Positions 50,122 to 50,350 of a DNA stretch of 50,350 nt are shown piece after piece. Below the pieces are notes generated by a model, which saw only the letters and a program-made list of their open reading frames with translations, was not told where the DNA came from and ran no database searches. The position numbers and the translations under genes were made by a program. Source of the stretch: Prevotella sp. MGM2 (GTDB taxonomy: Bacteria; Bacteroidota; Bacteroidia; Bacteroidales; Bacteroidaceae); assembly GCF_002933955.1 (NCBI RefSeq), contig NZ_BEWW01000286.1, forward strand, positions 1 through 50,350. The letters are read 5' to 3'. Each line of letters opens with the position of its first letter. Positions within the stretch are counted from its first letter, which is position 1.

Positions 50122-50350
50122 ATGACACAGAAAGAATTTGAAGACAGGACACGAAGACTGATAACGGCAGAAGATTATCATTTTGTGGAGAATCTCTACA
50201 TAGCTGCTGGAAATATGGATAAGGACGAGTTCTGTAAAGAAATGAAAGCCATGTGTGCCTATGACGGAGCTAACGATCATATCGAATTACGCCAATGTTT
50301 GAAAGAAGTCGGCAGACGTTGGAAAAGGCGCGTGAGTTTGACCCCTTCGG
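50122..50350 (+). CDS. Partial gene running off the window, mobile-element type
   Basis: Open to the end of the window with no stop (76 codons seen). It begins MTQKEFEDRTRRLITAEDYH, preceded by AAAAGGACA, a possible ribosome site; an in-frame Met nine codons earlier (50094) is the alternative. The stretch AAGNMDKDEFCKEMKAM is like small proteins seen in early regions of Bacteroides phages and integrative elements. Function is unknown. It is divergent from the HTH regulator and probably repressed by it. Confidence 0.6.
   Translation, partial: MTQKEFEDRTRRLITAEDYHFVENLYIAAGNMDKDEFCKEMKAMCAYDGANDHIELRQCLKEVGRRWKRRVSLTPS

Noticed and set aside
1-50350. CRISPR arrays, tRNA or rRNA genes, insertion sequences
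   Set aside because: None was recognised; the six dispersed repeats are too far apart and too palindromic to be CRISPR.

Overview
The window looks like a chromosomal segment from a Bacteroidales bacterium, possibly a relatively GC-rich Prevotella- or Bacteroides-like species. Several features point that way. Several genes have promoters of the Bacteroidetes type (TTTG around -33, TAnnTTTG around -7). Genes lack strong Shine-Dalgarno sites. Typical families are present: a DUF6377 regulator, BACON domains, an M64 peptidase, a bacterial GH3 protein, a SusC-era outer-membrane barrel and a WYL regulator. No rRNA, tRNA, CRISPR array or insertion sequence was found.

Layout. 1-10.3 kb: a small HTH gene, a possible structured RNA, a secreted BACON/metallophosphoesterase/LamG protein, a DUF6377 membrane regulator, a trmH-dsbD-tcdA operon and an aldo/keto reductase. 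10.4-20.2 kb, minus strand: a compact six-gene operon that looks like a ribosomally made peptide (RiPP) system. Its order is a glycosyltransferase/LanC-like fusion, a cysteine-rich precursor with a GG leader, an outer-membrane beta-barrel, a radical SAM/SPASM maturase, a C39-peptidase ABC exporter and a mini HlyD-like membrane protein. 20.3-23.6 kb: a cobalamin riboswitch followed by nrdD-nrdG (B12-independent anaerobic ribonucleotide reductase). 23.6-31.3 kb: an M64 peptidase and a complete L-fucose operon fucI-fucA-fucK-mutarotase-fucP with a terminator, followed upstream by a WYL regulator. 32.2-36.7 kb: an ispD-like/licD/(licC-PLP enzyme)/ornithine-cyclodeaminase-like operon that probably makes a CDP-activated substituent for a surface glycan. 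36.9-47.8 kb: a C1B peptidase-PAP2-epimerase operon, murI with ompH, pdxB, and a GH3/Ig-like lipoprotein/DUF3108 run. 47.9 kb to the end: an AT-rich two-gene unit, a 0.8-kb region with phased motifs, and a phage- or element-type regulator divergent from a gene that runs off the window. This last part is probably the edge of a mobile element.

Two things deserve most attention. First is the RiPP operon. The precursor carries eight Cys in a nearly perfect five-residue rhythm (C-x-N-x-x) followed by a Thr/Pro linker with two TxxP sites. The first enzyme fuses a GT2 domain, a domain resembling polypeptide GalNAc-transferases, and a LanC-like toroid without obvious zinc ligands. This suggests a peptide that is both radical-SAM cross-linked on the Cys array and O-glycosylated on its tail. 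Second is a dispersed intergenic repeat family, six copies in 50 kb. Each copy is assembled from three variants of a 20-bp unit in forward and reverse orientation and lies near gene ends; one forms the end of a truncated gene.

The functional calls rest on reading motifs by eye. No database search was run.
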